A DNA stretch of 64,000 nucleotides from Ramlibacter ginsenosidimutans (GCF_016654015.1 NZ_JAEPWM010000013.1:83845-147844); one strand, 5' to 3'; counted from the stretch's first letter, positions 34,114 to 43,261 are shown. Numbers and translations are program-made. The notes: a model not told the origin generated them from the sequence alone.

Positions 34114-35016
34114 ATGCAATACCCCACGATCGAAGACGCGATCGGCCACACCCCACTGGTCGCATTGCAGCGGATCGGCGCGAGCGAGAACAAGCAACGC
34201 GGCAACGTGATCCTCGGCAAACTGGAAGGCAACAATCCCGCGGGCTCGGTGAAGGATAGGCCTGCCCTCTCGATGATCCGCCGGGCGCAGGAGCGCGGCG
34301 AGATCAAGCCCGGTGACACGCTCATCGAAGCGACTTCGGGCAACACCGGCATCGCGCTCGCGATGGCAGCCGCCATCCTGGGCTACCGCATGGTGCTGAT
34401 CATGCCCGAGGACCTCTCGATCGAGCGGGCGCAGACCATGAAGGCATTCGGCGCCGAGCTGCTGCTCACGCCCAAGAGCGGCGGCATGGAATACGCCCGC
34501 GACCTCGCGGAGAACATGCAGCGCGAGGGCAAGGGCCGCGTGCTGGACCAGTTCGCGAATGCCGACAATCCCCGCATCCACTACGAGACGACCGGGCCCG
34601 AACTGTGGGAGCAGACGGGCGGCCGGATCACGCATTTCGTCAGCGCGATGGGCACCACGGGCACGATCACGGGCGTGTCTCGCTTCCTGAAGGAGAAGAA
34701 TCCCGCGGTGCGCATCATCGGCGCCCAGCCGAGCGAAGGCTCGCGCATCCCCGGCATCCGCAAGTGGCCGCAGGCGTACATGCCGGCGATCTACGACCCG
34801 ACGGCCGTCGACGAAACCGTGCTGGTCAGCCAGGAAGACGCGGAGGACATGTGCCGCCGCCTCGCCCGCGAAGAGGGCATCTTCGCCGGCATTTCCGCCG
34901 CCGGCGCTTGCTGGGTGGCGCAACAGGTCGCCCGGCAGGTGGAGAACGCGACCATCGTGTTCGTCGTGTGCGATCGCGGCGACCGCTATCTTTCCACCGG
35001 CGTGTTCCCGGCCTGA
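34114..35016 (+). CDS. cysM: Cysteine synthase B (O-acetylserine sulfhydrylase)
   Basis: 300 residues. It makes cysteine from O-acetylserine and sulfide or thiosulfate with PLP. The PLP lysine is K47 in AGSVKDRPA, and the phosphate loop is SAMGTTGTITGVSRF. The TSGNTGIALA loop binds the substrate carboxylate. The stretch RIHYETTGPELWEQT is typical of CysM rather than CysK. Followed 11 nt later by the Nudix gene, so likely cotranscribed. Confidence 0.94.
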   Translation: MQYPTIEDAIGHTPLVALQRIGASENKQRGNVILGKLEGNNPAGSVKDRPALSMIRRAQERGEIKPGDTLIEATSGNTGIALAMAAAILGYRMVLIMPEDLSIERAQTMKAFGAELLLTPKSGGMEYARDLAENMQREGKGRVLDQFANADNPRIHYETTGPELWEQTGGRITHFVSAMGTTGTITGVSRFLKEKNPAVRIIGAQPSEGSRIPGIRKWPQAYMPAIYDPTAVDETVLVSQEDAEDMCRRLAREEGIFAGISAAGACWVAQQVARQVENATIVFVVCDRGDRYLSTGVFPA

Positions 35017-35027
35017 GACGGCGGCCC

Positions 35028-35564
35028 ATGAGCGAGTATCGTTTCTGTCCGCAGTGCGCCACGCCGCTCGCGTGGATCGCGCAGCAGGAGGACGGCGGCA
35101 GCAAGGAGCGGCTGCGCTGTCCCGCTTGCCAATGGACGCACTGGAACAACCCGACGCCCGTGCTCGCCGCGGTCGTGCAGTACCAGGACCGCATCCTGCT
35201 TGCGCGCAACGCGGCCTGGAAGGGCAAGATGTTCGCGCTGATCACCGGCTTCATGGAAGCCGGCGAGACGCCGCACGAAGGCATAGCGCGCGAGATCGCG
35301 GAGGAGACCAACCTGCGCGCGACCGCGCTCGACCTGATCGGCGTCTACGACTTCCCGCGCATGAACCAGGTGATCATCGCCTACCATGCGGAGTGCGAGG
35401 GCGAGGTGCGCTTGTCTGCGGAACTCGCGGAGTACCGCCTGTTCGCGTACGACCAGGTGCGGTGCTGGCCGGCGGGCACGGGCCACGCGCTGGCGGACTG
35501 GTTGCGCAGCCGGGGCTACGAGCCCCAATACATGGAGTTCCCGCGCCCGCGCGAGGAGACCTGA
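35028..35564 (+). CDS. Nudix hydrolase with N-terminal zinc ribbon
   Basis: 178 residues from ATG 35028. Two CxxC pairs (FCPQCATP and RCPACQW) form a zinc ribbon. The Nudix box follows, beginning GFMEAGETPHEG and ending REIAEETNL; the usual Gly before the last Leu is Asn. This layout resembles NudC-type NADH pyrophosphatases but is shorter and lacks their N-terminal domain. The substrate is unknown. Its stop overlaps the next start (TGATG). Confidence 0.88.
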   Translation: MSEYRFCPQCATPLAWIAQQEDGGSKERLRCPACQWTHWNNPTPVLAAVVQYQDRILLARNAAWKGKMFALITGFMEAGETPHEGIAREIAEETNLRATALDLIGVYDFPRMNQVIIAYHAECEGEVRLSAELAEYRLFAYDQVRCWPAGTGHALADWLRSRGYEPQYMEFPRPREET

Positions 35565-35791
35565 TGGACATCGACAAGGAAATCGACACGCGCGGGCTGA
35601 ACTGCCCGCTGCCGATCCTGAAGGCCAAGAAGGCCCTGGCGGACATGCAGAGCGGCCAGCTGCTCAAGGTGGTCTCGACCGACAGCGGCTCGGTGCGCGA
35701 CTTCCAGGCCTTCTCGCGGCAGACCGGCAACGAGCTCGTGGAGCAGCAGACCGTCGGCGCCGAGTACATGCACGTGCTGCGGCGGCGTTGA
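35564..35791 (+). CDS. TusA/SirA-like sulfur-carrier family protein
   Basis: 75 residues from ATG 35564, overlapping the Nudix stop. The CPxP motif is C14-P-L-P17 in RGLNCPLPILKAKKAL, where the Cys carries persulfide sulfur in TusA. The genomic neighbour cysM suggests a link to sulfur trafficking, but other TusA-family paralogues act in transport or redox, so the exact role is open. Confidence 0.88.
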   Translation: MDIDKEIDTRGLNCPLPILKAKKALADMQSGQLLKVVSTDSGSVRDFQAFSRQTGNELVEQQTVGAEYMHVLRRR

Positions 35792-35810
35792 GCGCGCCGA
35801 CCTTCGTTCC

Positions 35811-36650
35811 GTGGACGGCACCCATCCCCTCGCGCCGCTGAAGCTGCTCAATGCCTCGGGCGACGAGGCCGTCGTCAGCGTCCACGGCGGCCAGCTGCTG
35901 TCGTGGCGGCCGGCCGGCACGGGGGAGCTGATCTACCTGAGCCCGCTGTCGCATCCGGGCGAGGGGGTGGCCGTGCGGGGCGGCGTGCCGATCTGTTTTC
36001 CGCAGTTCTCCAACCGCGGGCCCTTGCCCAAGCACGGCTTCGCCCGCACCAGCCGGTGGATGCTCGTGACCGCGCCGGCGCCGCAGGCCGAGGTGGCGCA
36101 AGCGCGGTTCCAGCTCGATTCCAGCATGGTCGCCGGCGATCGCGCCTACTGCCTCGTGCTGGTGGTGCGCCTCGGCCCGCGCTGGCTGGAACTGCAGCTG
36201 CAGGTGGCCAATACGGGCCGCACCAGCTGGAGCTTCACTGCGGCGCTCCACACGTACTTCCAGCTCCCCGACCTGCGCTCGGCGAGCCTGGAGGGACTCC
36301 AGGGGCTGGACTACGAAGACATGGTGCGGGCGGGCAGCGTGCACCGCGAGCCGGCGCCGGCACTGGGCTTCGACGGCAGCGAGATCGACCGCGTCTACCG
36401 CGCGGCGGACCGGACCCTGGTCCTGCGTGCACCCGGCACGCCCGAGCGCCGCATCTCGCAAACCGGCTTCGTGGACGTGGTGGTGTGGAACCCGGGGCCG
36501 GCCAAGGCCGCAACCCTCGGCGACCTGCCCGCGCAGGACTGGACGCGCATGCTTTGCGTCGAGGCGGGCGCGATTGCGCAGCCGATCGAGCTCGCGCCAG
36601 GCAAGACCTGGCGCGGAACCCAGCGCGTCGATCTCGGAGAGCCTGGCTGA
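35811..36650 (+). CDS. D-hexose-6-phosphate mutarotase (YeaD-like)
   Basis: 279 residues from GTG 35811. An aldose-1-epimerase-like beta-sandwich: GGQLLSWRPAGTGELIYLS near the start, the catalytic His in KHGFARTSRW, a second His in ALHTYFQL and the Glu in MLCVEAGAI near the C-terminus. It interconverts alpha and beta glucose-6-phosphate. It is convergent with galU, 7 nt between stops; both act on hexose phosphates, which may be chance. No upstream ATG fits, so the GTG start is preferred. Confidence 0.88.
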   Translation: MDGTHPLAPLKLLNASGDEAVVSVHGGQLLSWRPAGTGELIYLSPLSHPGEGVAVRGGVPICFPQFSNRGPLPKHGFARTSRWMLVTAPAPQAEVAQARFQLDSSMVAGDRAYCLVLVVRLGPRWLELQLQVANTGRTSWSFTAALHTYFQLPDLRSASLEGLQGLDYEDMVRAGSVHREPAPALGFDGSEIDRVYRAADRTLVLRAPGTPERRISQTGFVDVVVWNPGPAKAATLGDLPAQDWTRMLCVEAGAIAQPIELAPGKTWRGTQRVDLGEPG

Positions 36651-36657
36651 CCGGCGT

Positions 36658-37551
36658 TCAGCCTTTCAGGTCGAGTGAGCGCAGGTATTCGCGGAAATCG
36701 GCGCCCACCTCGTCGTGCTTCAGCGCGAACGCGACCGAGGCTTCGAGGAAGCCGATCTTGCTGCCGCAGTCGTAGCGCCTGCCTTCGTAGCGGTAGGCGT
36801 GCACGCCCTCGGTAGGGATCAATTGCGCGATGCCGTCGGTGAGCTGGATCTCGCCGCCGCTGCCGCGCGGCTGGTTGGCGATGCAATCGAACACGGTCGG
36901 CGTGAGCACGTAGCGGCCGGCCACGCCCAGCCGCGAAGGCGCCTTGTCGGGCGACGGCTTCTCCACCATCGTGCGCACCTTGACCAGTCGCTCGCCCACG
37001 GTGTCGCCGGCCACGATGCCGTAGCGCTTCACGTGCTCCAGCGGCACTTCCTGCACGGCGAGCACCGACGTCTGCACTTCCTTGAAGACTTCGACCATCT
37101 GCGTCAGCACGCCGGGACCGCCGTCGGCGCCCACCATCAGGTCGTCGGCCAGCAGCACCGCGAAGGGGTCGTTGCGGACGATGTGCCGCGCGCAGAGCAC
37201 GGCATGGCCCAGGCCGAGCGAGCGGGGCTGCCGCACATACGAGCAGTCCATGTCCGAAGGGGCCAGCGAGCGCACCAGCGAGAGCAGCTCGTCCTTGCCG
37301 TTCGCCTCGAGTTCCGTCTCGAGCTCGTACGCGGTGTCGAAGTGGTCCTCGATCGCGCGCTTGTTGCGGCCGGTGACGAAGATCATGTGGCGGATGCCCG
37401 CTTCGTACGCTTCCTCGACCGCGTACTGGATCAGGGGCTTGTCGACGATCGGCAGCATCTCCTTGGGCTGGGCCTTGGTCGCAGGAAGGAATCGCGTCCC
37501 GAGTCCGGCCACCGGGAACACCGCTTTGTTGACATGTGTGAACTTTTTCAT
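36658..37551 (-). CDS. galU: UTP-glucose-1-phosphate uridylyltransferase
   Basis: 297 residues from ATG 37551 (MKKFTHVNKAVFPVAGLGTR). It makes UDP-glucose for exopolysaccharide, LPS and trehalose. The nucleotide-binding motif GLGTRFLPATKAQPKEM is at 16-32, with the VDKPLIQYAVEEA segment after it and the FAVLLADDLMVG metal region in the middle. The frame is open upstream, but this start gives the family N-terminus. UDP-glucose could feed the exopolysaccharide system 4 kb away. Confidence 0.95.
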   Translation of the reverse strand: MKKFTHVNKAVFPVAGLGTRFLPATKAQPKEMLPIVDKPLIQYAVEEAYEAGIRHMIFVTGRNKRAIEDHFDTAYELETELEANGKDELLSLVRSLAPSDMDCSYVRQPRSLGLGHAVLCARHIVRNDPFAVLLADDLMVGADGGPGVLTQMVEVFKEVQTSVLAVQEVPLEHVKRYGIVAGDTVGERLVKVRTMVEKPSPDKAPSRLGVAGRYVLTPTVFDCIANQPRGSGGEIQLTDGIAQLIPTEGVHAYRYEGRRYDCGSKIGFLEASVAFALKHDEVGADFREYLRSLDLKG

Positions 37552-37707
37552 CGACGCCTGTGTGTTGATGCGGGAGTGCCTGGACAGGCACGATCGTGCA
37601 TTTTGCTGAAGAACGGGCGTGCGTGGTGGAAACGGGGAACGATCGTCCTCCAATTTCCCCCGCTCGAGGGTGTTCGTTCCGGGTGCGCGCGGCGAACCCG
37701 GCCCCGA

Positions 37708-40527
37708 TCAGCCCAGCCGCTTCAGCTGCCCGCGGATCTTCTCCAGGGCGGCGGTGAATTCGGCGATGCGCTTGCGCTCCTGCTCGATCACGGCGGGGGG
37801 CGCCTTGGCCACGAAGGCCTCGTTCGCCAGCTTCGCGTTCGCCTTCGCGAGTTCGCCATCGAGCCGCTTTTCCTCCTTGGCCAGGCGCTGCTTCTCCGCC
37901 GCCGCGTCGATCTCCATGTAAAGACACAGGCGCGCGTCCCCTGCCACTGCCACCGGCGCGGCCTGGGCCGCCGCGGCCCATGCGGCTTCGTCGTCGAACA
38001 CCTTCACTTCGCTCAGCTTCGCCAGCGCCTGCAGCACCGCGGCGGCCTCGCGGATGAAGTCTGCATCGCCCACGACATAGGCCGGCAGGCGCGTGGAGGG
38101 CGAGACGTTCATCTCGCCGCGCAGGTTGCGGCAGGCGTCGACCACCGCCTTGAGCTTCGCCATCCAGGCTTCGGCTTCGGGGCTCACGTTGGCCGAATTG
38201 CTCTCGGGAAACGGCGCCACGCTGACCGACGGCCCGCTCTTGCCCGCAACGGGCGCGACCTTCTGCCAGAGCTCCTCGGTGATGAACGGGATGACCGGGT
38301 GCGCCAGTCGCAGGATGGCCTCGAGCACGCGGATCAGCGTGCGCCGCGTGCCGCGCTGCTGCGCGGCGTCGCCCACCTGGATCTGCACCTTCGCGATTTC
38401 CAGGTACCAGTCGCAGTACTCGTCCCACACGAACTGGTAGATCGCACTGGCGACATTGTCGAGGCGGTATTCGGCGAAGCCCTTGGCCACGTCGGCCTCC
38501 GCCTTCTGCAGCAGCGAGACGATCCAGCGGTCCGCCGGCGTCAGCGATGCGTCCTGCTCCGTCAGGTCGTGGCCCTCGCAATTCATCAGCACGAAGCGAG
38601 TGGCGTTCCAGAGCTTGTTGCAGAAATTGCGATACCCCTCGCAGCGCTTCGCGTCGAAGTTGATGGACCGGCCCAGGGTCGCGAGCGCCGCGAACGTGAA
38701 GCGCAGCGCGTCGGCGCCGTAGGGCGGGATGCCCTGCGGAAACTCCTTCTCGGTGTTCCTGCGCACCTGCGGCGCGGTCTCGGGCTTGCGCAGGCCGGTG
38801 GTGCGCTTCTCCAGCAAGGGCGCGAGCGCGATGCCGTCGATCAGGTCCACCGGGTCCAGCACGTTGCCTTCGGACTTGCTCATCTTGCGGCCGTGCGAAT
38901 CGCGCACGAGCCCGTGGATGTACACGTGGCGGAACGGCACCCGGCCGGTGAAGTGCGTCGTCATCATGATCATCCGGGCGACCCAGAAGAAGATGATGTC
39001 GTAGCCGGTGACCAGCACGGTCGACGGCAGGTACAGGTCCATGTCCTGCGTCTGCGCCGGCCAGCCCAGGGTGGAGAAGGGCACCAGCGCCGAGGAGTAC
39101 CAGGTGTCCAGCACGTCGGGGTCGCGCGTGAGCTTGCGGCCCGGCGCCAGCGCCTGGGCCTGCGCCTCGTTCTCGGCCACGTAGACCTCGCCCTGTTCGT
39201 CGTACCAGGCCGGGATCTGGTGGCCCCACCAGAGCTGGCGCGAGATGCACCAGTCCTGGATGTTGTTCATCCACTGGTTGTAGGTGTTGACCCAGTTCTC
39301 CGGCACGAAGCGCACCGCGCCGCCTTGCACCGCATCGATCGCCTTCTGCGCGATGGACTTGCCGGTGGGGTCCTGCGGGCTCACCTTGGTCATCGCGACG
39401 AACCACTGGTCCGTGAGCATCGGCTCCACCACCTGGCCGGTGCGCGCGCAGCGCGGCACCATCAGCTTGTGCTTCTTCGTCTCGGCGAGCAGGCCTTGCG
39501 CCTCGAGGTCCGCCACGACCTTGCGGCGGGCCTCGAAGCGGTCGAGCCCCCGGTACGCGGCCGGTGCGTTGTCGTTGATCTTCGCGTCCAGCGTGAGCAC
39601 GCCGATGATGGGCAGCTGGTGGCGCTGGCCGACGGCGTAGTCGTTCGCATCGTGCGCCGGCGTCACCTTCACGACGCCCGTGCCGAACTCCCGGTCGACG
39701 TACTCGTCGGCAATGACGGGAATCTCGCGGTTGCACAGCGGCAGCCGCACGGTCTTGCCAACGAGGTGGCGGTAGCGCTCGTCTTCCGGATGCACCATCA
39801 CGGCGACGTCGCCCAGCATGGTCTCCGGCCGCGTGGTGGCGACGGTCAGGTGGCCGGAGCCGTCCGAGAGTTCATAGCGGATGTGCCAGAGGAAGCCGTC
39901 CTCCTCCTCGCTCTCGACCTCCAGGTCGGACACCGCGGTCTTGAGCTCCGGGTCCCAGTTCACCAGGCGCTTGCCGCGGTAGATGAGGCCCTGACGGTAC
40001 AGCTGCACGAAGGTCTCGGTGACGATCTTCGAGAGCTTCTCGTCCATCGTGAAGTACTCGTGCGACCAGTCCACGCTATCGCCCATGCGGCGCATCTGCG
40101 TGGTGATGGTGTTGCCGGACTTCTCCTTCCACTCCCACACCTTCTCGACGAATTTCGCGCGCCCGAGGTCGTGGCGGCTCGTGCCTTGCTCCTGCAGCTG
40201 GCGCTCCACGACGATCTGCGTGGCGATGCCGGCGTGGTCCGTGCCCGGAACCCACAGCGTGTTGTCGCCGCGCATCCGGTGGTAGCGCGTCAGGCTGTCC
40301 ATGATGGTCTGGTTGAACGCGTGCCCCATGTGCAGGGTGCCCGTCACGTTCGGCGGAGGCAGCTGGATGGCGAACGACGGCGCGCCGGCCTGCGCCTGGC
40401 CGGTGCCGCGATAGCCGGCCCTGGCGTAGCCGCGCTGTTCCCACAGCGGACCCCAGCGCGCCTCGATGGCCGCGGGTTCGAAGGACTTGGAGAGGCTGTT
40501 CAGCCCAGGTTGCTCGATGGTGCTCAC
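37708..40527 (-). CDS. valS: Valyl-tRNA synthetase
   Basis: 939 residues, class I synthetase. The HIGH motif is TGTLHMGHAF near residue 60, the KMSKS motif is GRKMSKSEGN near 545, and the editing domain lies between. A C-terminal coiled coil (about 875-939: EKQRLAKEEKRLDGELAKAN) clasps the tRNA. Complete at both ends. It is downstream of the VOC/FAD/DUF2783 genes on the same strand, 40 nt away. Confidence 0.97.
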   Translation of the reverse strand: MSTIEQPGLNSLSKSFEPAAIEARWGPLWEQRGYARAGYRGTGQAQAGAPSFAIQLPPPNVTGTLHMGHAFNQTIMDSLTRYHRMRGDNTLWVPGTDHAGIATQIVVERQLQEQGTSRHDLGRAKFVEKVWEWKEKSGNTITTQMRRMGDSVDWSHEYFTMDEKLSKIVTETFVQLYRQGLIYRGKRLVNWDPELKTAVSDLEVESEEEDGFLWHIRYELSDGSGHLTVATTRPETMLGDVAVMVHPEDERYRHLVGKTVRLPLCNREIPVIADEYVDREFGTGVVKVTPAHDANDYAVGQRHQLPIIGVLTLDAKINDNAPAAYRGLDRFEARRKVVADLEAQGLLAETKKHKLMVPRCARTGQVVEPMLTDQWFVAMTKVSPQDPTGKSIAQKAIDAVQGGAVRFVPENWVNTYNQWMNNIQDWCISRQLWWGHQIPAWYDEQGEVYVAENEAQAQALAPGRKLTRDPDVLDTWYSSALVPFSTLGWPAQTQDMDLYLPSTVLVTGYDIIFFWVARMIMMTTHFTGRVPFRHVYIHGLVRDSHGRKMSKSEGNVLDPVDLIDGIALAPLLEKRTTGLRKPETAPQVRRNTEKEFPQGIPPYGADALRFTFAALATLGRSINFDAKRCEGYRNFCNKLWNATRFVLMNCEGHDLTEQDASLTPADRWIVSLLQKAEADVAKGFAEYRLDNVASAIYQFVWDEYCDWYLEIAKVQIQVGDAAQQRGTRRTLIRVLEAILRLAHPVIPFITEELWQKVAPVAGKSGPSVSVAPFPESNSANVSPEAEAWMAKLKAVVDACRNLRGEMNVSPSTRLPAYVVGDADFIREAAAVLQALAKLSEVKVFDDEAAWAAAAQAAPVAVAGDARLCLYMEIDAAAEKQRLAKEEKRLDGELAKANAKLANEAFVAKAPPAVIEQERKRIAEFTAALEKIRGQLKRLG

Positions 40528-40567
40528 CCCGGGATTTTACGGGGCGGGGCCGACCGGGCGCGGCTCG

Positions 40568-40756
40568 CTAGGACGGAAAGGTCTTCGCCGCCTCGACGCA
40601 GTCCTTGAGCACCTTCGCGTCGCCCACCTGGTTGGCGAGCAGCAGGATGAGCCGCGCGTTCAGCAGCTTCGACTGCTCTTCGTCGAGCCCCTGGTGCGCG
40701 TCGAGCAGCTGTTCGTAGAAGCCGTCGGCGTCCTGCAGGTTCAGTTGCGTCTTCAT
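40568..40756 (-). CDS. DUF2783 family small protein
   Basis: 62 residues. The sequence DADGFYEQLLDAHQGLDEEQ, then LLNARLILLLANQVGD, is a good DUF2783 match. This family is usually encoded beside an FAD-dependent aromatic monooxygenase, as here, where its ATG overlaps the monooxygenase stop (ATGA). Its function is not known; a small accessory subunit is an inference from the constant linkage. Confidence 0.85.
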   Translation of the reverse strand: MKTQLNLQDADGFYEQLLDAHQGLDEEQSKLLNARLILLLANQVGDAKVLKDCVEAAKTFPS

Positions 40757-42474
40757 GCGACGTCCTCCTCCAGGGCGGCGCCCAGGGCCTGGCCCACGGC
40801 GTGGACCAGCGAAGCATCCACCGACTCTCCCGTCGCGGCGACATAGCTGTCCGGCCGCACCAGCGCCCAGGCGTGGCCGAACACATGGCAGGCGCCTTGC
40901 AGGTGGCCCTTGGGGTCGCGCACGTGCTCGAGGGCGCCGGCGCGTTCATCGGCGTCGAGCACCTGCACGCAGCGCACCGGTGCGGTGTCGCCCAGGGTGC
41001 GCAGGCGCGCCAGGGCCTCAGGGGATGGGCTGCCGAACACGAGTACCAGCAAGCGGCCCGCGGCCCAGCGCAGCAGGTCGTTGACCGTGCCCATGCTGCC
41101 GTCCGGCCACTGGAAGCCGACGTTCTGGACGGACTGTCCGCCGGTGCGGTCGCAGGCCGTGGAGCGGGAGTACGGATTCGCGATCGCCATGCGGCCGGTG
41201 TTGACGAACTGGCGCGCGAACACGTGCTGGCGCGCGAGGCTGAGCGCGGCATCGCGGAACAGCTTTTCCGCCGGTGTGGCGGGACGCAGGAAGCGCGCCG
41301 TGCGGTTGGTGACCTGCACGTTCTGCCGTGCCGCCTCGTGTCTTTCCTCGTGGTAGCTGTCGAGGAGCGCGGGCGCGGCACGGCCTTGCAGTACCGCGGC
41401 CAGCTTCCACGCCAGGTTGTCTGCATCCGCGATGCCGGTGTTGCCGCCGCGCGCACCGAAGGGACTCACGACCTTGGCCGAGTCGCCCATGAAGAACACG
41501 CGGCCGTGCCGCATCTGGTCGATGCACTCGCTGCGGTAGGCATACGGGCCGACCCACACGATCTCGATGCCCGCATCGGCGCCGAATTGCCGCACCAGGC
41601 GCTCGCGCACCACGTCTTCGCGGCTCACCTCCGACGGGTCCGAGTCGGGCGCCATCTGGTAGTCGATGCGCCAGACGTCGTCGCCCATGAGGTGCTGCCA
41701 CACGGCGCGGTTCTCGTTGAACGGCGCCTCGATCCAGGTGTGCCGCTCCACCGGGGGATGCTTCGTGAAGCGCACGTCGGCGATGCACCAGCGGTCGTCG
41801 CCCTTCTTCGCGGTCACCGAGGCGCCGACCCACTGACGGAACGGGCTGTGCGAGCCGGTGGCGTCGATCACGTAATCCGCCCGCATCTCGTAGTCGCCGG
41901 CAGGGGTGCTCACGCTGAGCGTGGCGGCTTCGCCGTCCTGCCGGAAGCCGGTCACCCGGTTGCGCCAGCGCAGGTCCACATGCCCCAGCTGCACTATGCG
42001 ATCCACCAGGAAGGCCTCGATGTAGAACTGCTGGATGTTGATGAAGGGCGGTTGCGTGGAGAGGTTATAGCCGCCTTGCTGCCGCAGGTCGAACGAGTAC
42101 ACCTCGTCCTTGCCCGCGAAGGTGCGGCCCACGCTCCACTGGATGCCCTTCGCCGCGATGCGATGGTAGATGCCGAGACGCTCGAAGATCTCCAGCGACT
42201 TCTGCGTGTAGCAGATGCCGCGCGAGGACGCGCCCTTCACGCCGACCGTGTTGTCCTCGTCCAGCAGCACGGCGGCTATGCCGTATTGCGCCAGCGCGCA
42301 GGCGGCGGTGAGGCCGGTGATGCCGCCGCCGACGATCACGATGGGGTGATGGCTGGTTTGCCCGGCAGCGATCTCCGGCGGCTCCCGAAACGGGTACTCG
42401 GGCAGCTGGTAGCCGCTGCCCTGCGCGAACTCATAGCCGTTGCTCCATGCCGGGGCGGCGTAGCTCTCCACCAT
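40753..42474 (-). CDS. FAD-dependent aromatic-ring monooxygenase (MhpA-like)
   Basis: 573 residues from ATG 42474, preceded by GAGGAGACAGG. FAD-binding GxGxxG is VIVGGGITGLTAACALAQYG near 45-64, the DG-type middle motif is DYVIDATGSHSPFRQW, and the GD motif is FFMGDSAKVVSPFGARGGNT. The family hydroxylates phenolic substrates with NAD(P)H and O2. The FGARGGNTG version of the GD segment differs from the usual FGGQGMNSG, suggesting a subgroup. A thioredoxin-like C-terminal domain (about 480-573) completes it. Substrate unknown. Confidence 0.87.
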   Translation of the reverse strand: MVESYAAPAWSNGYEFAQGSGYQLPEYPFREPPEIAAGQTSHHPIVIVGGGITGLTAACALAQYGIAAVLLDEDNTVGVKGASSRGICYTQKSLEIFERLGIYHRIAAKGIQWSVGRTFAGKDEVYSFDLRQQGGYNLSTQPPFINIQQFYIEAFLVDRIVQLGHVDLRWRNRVTGFRQDGEAATLSVSTPAGDYEMRADYVIDATGSHSPFRQWVGASVTAKKGDDRWCIADVRFTKHPPVERHTWIEAPFNENRAVWQHLMGDDVWRIDYQMAPDSDPSEVSREDVVRERLVRQFGADAGIEIVWVGPYAYRSECIDQMRHGRVFFMGDSAKVVSPFGARGGNTGIADADNLAWKLAAVLQGRAAPALLDSYHEERHEAARQNVQVTNRTARFLRPATPAEKLFRDAALSLARQHVFARQFVNTGRMAIANPYSRSTACDRTGGQSVQNVGFQWPDGSMGTVNDLLRWAAGRLLVLVFGSPSPEALARLRTLGDTAPVRCVQVLDADERAGALEHVRDPKGHLQGACHVFGHAWALVRPDSYVAATGESVDASLVHAVGQALGAALEEDVA

Positions 42475-42495
42475 CCTGTCTCCTCGCGCGTGGTC

Positions 42496-43113
42496 TTATT
42501 TCTTCGCGAACTCGGGCCGGTCGTTCTGCTGCGGCTTGAGCGGGGCGTCGGACTTGCCCGCCGCGCGGTCCTGGCGCCATTGCTCCTTGCGGGCGGTCCA
42601 CTCCTGCAGCCGGGCGTGCGCAGTCTTGCTCTCCTGCAGCATCTGGAACTCATCGGCGAGCTGGGCGCTCAGTTCGAGCCGGACTCCGTTCGGGTCGAAG
42701 AAGTAGATGCTATGGAAGATGTGGTGATCCGTCACCCCCAGCACCTGCACGCCGTGCGCTTCGAGGCGCTCCTTCATGCGCTTGAGCTCGTCCACGCCAT
42801 CGACGCGGAACGCGATGTGGTTGACCCACTTCGGCGTATTGGGCGACGGCTCCGACGCCGCGTCGTCGCCGAGGTCGAAGAAGGCGATGAACGACCCGTC
42901 CTGCAGCCGGAAGAAGAAGTGCGTGTACGGGCAGAACTCGCCCGTGCTCGGCACATAGTCGCTCTGGATGATGTGGTACAGCGGCAGGCCGAGGATGTCC
43001 TCGTAGAAATGCCGCGTCTCCTCCGCGTCGCGCGCGCGATAGGCGACGTGGTGGAGCTGGTGGATCGGAGCGGGCGCGGGCAGGGCGCCCGCGTCCTTCA
43101 GGACGGCTGCCAT
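42496..43113 (-). CDS. VOC family (extradiol-dioxygenase-like) protein
   Basis: 205 residues from ATG 43113 (MAAVLKDAG), chosen over a Met eleven codons upstream because GAGGAG lies 7 nt before it. The metal ligands of vicinal-oxygen-chelate enzymes are present: H22 in HHVAYRARD, H99 in WVNHIAFRV, E147 in VRLELS. It probably opens or modifies a hydroxylated product of the adjacent monooxygenase. The C-terminus has a charged tail after the domain. First gene of the VOC/FAD/DUF2783 operon. Confidence 0.85.
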   Translation of the reverse strand: MAAVLKDAGALPAPAPIHQLHHVAYRARDAEETRHFYEDILGLPLYHIIQSDYVPSTGEFCPYTHFFFRLQDGSFIAFFDLGDDAASEPSPNTPKWVNHIAFRVDGVDELKRMKERLEAHGVQVLGVTDHHIFHSIYFFDPNGVRLELSAQLADEFQMLQESKTAHARLQEWTARKEQWRQDRAAGKSDAPLKPQQNDRPEFAKK

Positions 43114-43136
43114 GGAGGCTCCTCGATTCAACAATG

Positions 43137-43162
43137 CGTAATGCATTTACTATAACGTAATG
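43137..43162 (-). promoter_or_regulatory. Direct and inverted repeats in the VOC operon promoter (possible operator)
   Basis: Two CGTAATG units at 43137-43143 and 43156-43162, 19 nt apart, with the 8-nt palindrome AATGCATT at 43140-43147 and the TTAC...GTAA pair between them. This AT-rich block stands out from the GC-rich surroundings and sits 24-49 nt upstream of the VOC start, where a MarR-, IclR- or GntR-type regulator would bind. No regulator gene is adjacent. Confidence 0.5.
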
Positions 43163-43224
43163 GCCTTGCTCGCTCCACGCCGAGGGGACTTGCTTTGAGA
43201 ACCTTTATCAGCTGCATAGATGGG

Positions 43225-43261
43225 ATAGGCTCGGTCCATCAGGTGCATTGAGGCTCGCTAT
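43225..43261 (+). promoter_or_regulatory. Predicted OxyR-binding site upstream of rubrerythrin
   Basis: The sequence reads ATAG-N7-CCAT-N7-ATTG-N7-CTAT, with exact N7 spacing in all three gaps. The known OxyR consensus is ATAG-N7-CTAT-N7-ATAG-N7-CTAT, so 14 of 16 core bases agree. It ends 94 nt before the rubrerythrin ATG. The weaker T and A inside the N7 blocks are not all kept. Rubrerythrin removes peroxide, so OxyR control makes sense. Confidence 0.65.

Noticed and set aside
36395..40608. Long overlapping open frames on both strands across mutarotase, galU and valS
   Set aside because: They are out of frame with clear galU and valS and have low-complexity Arg/Ala/Gly-rich translations without motifs.
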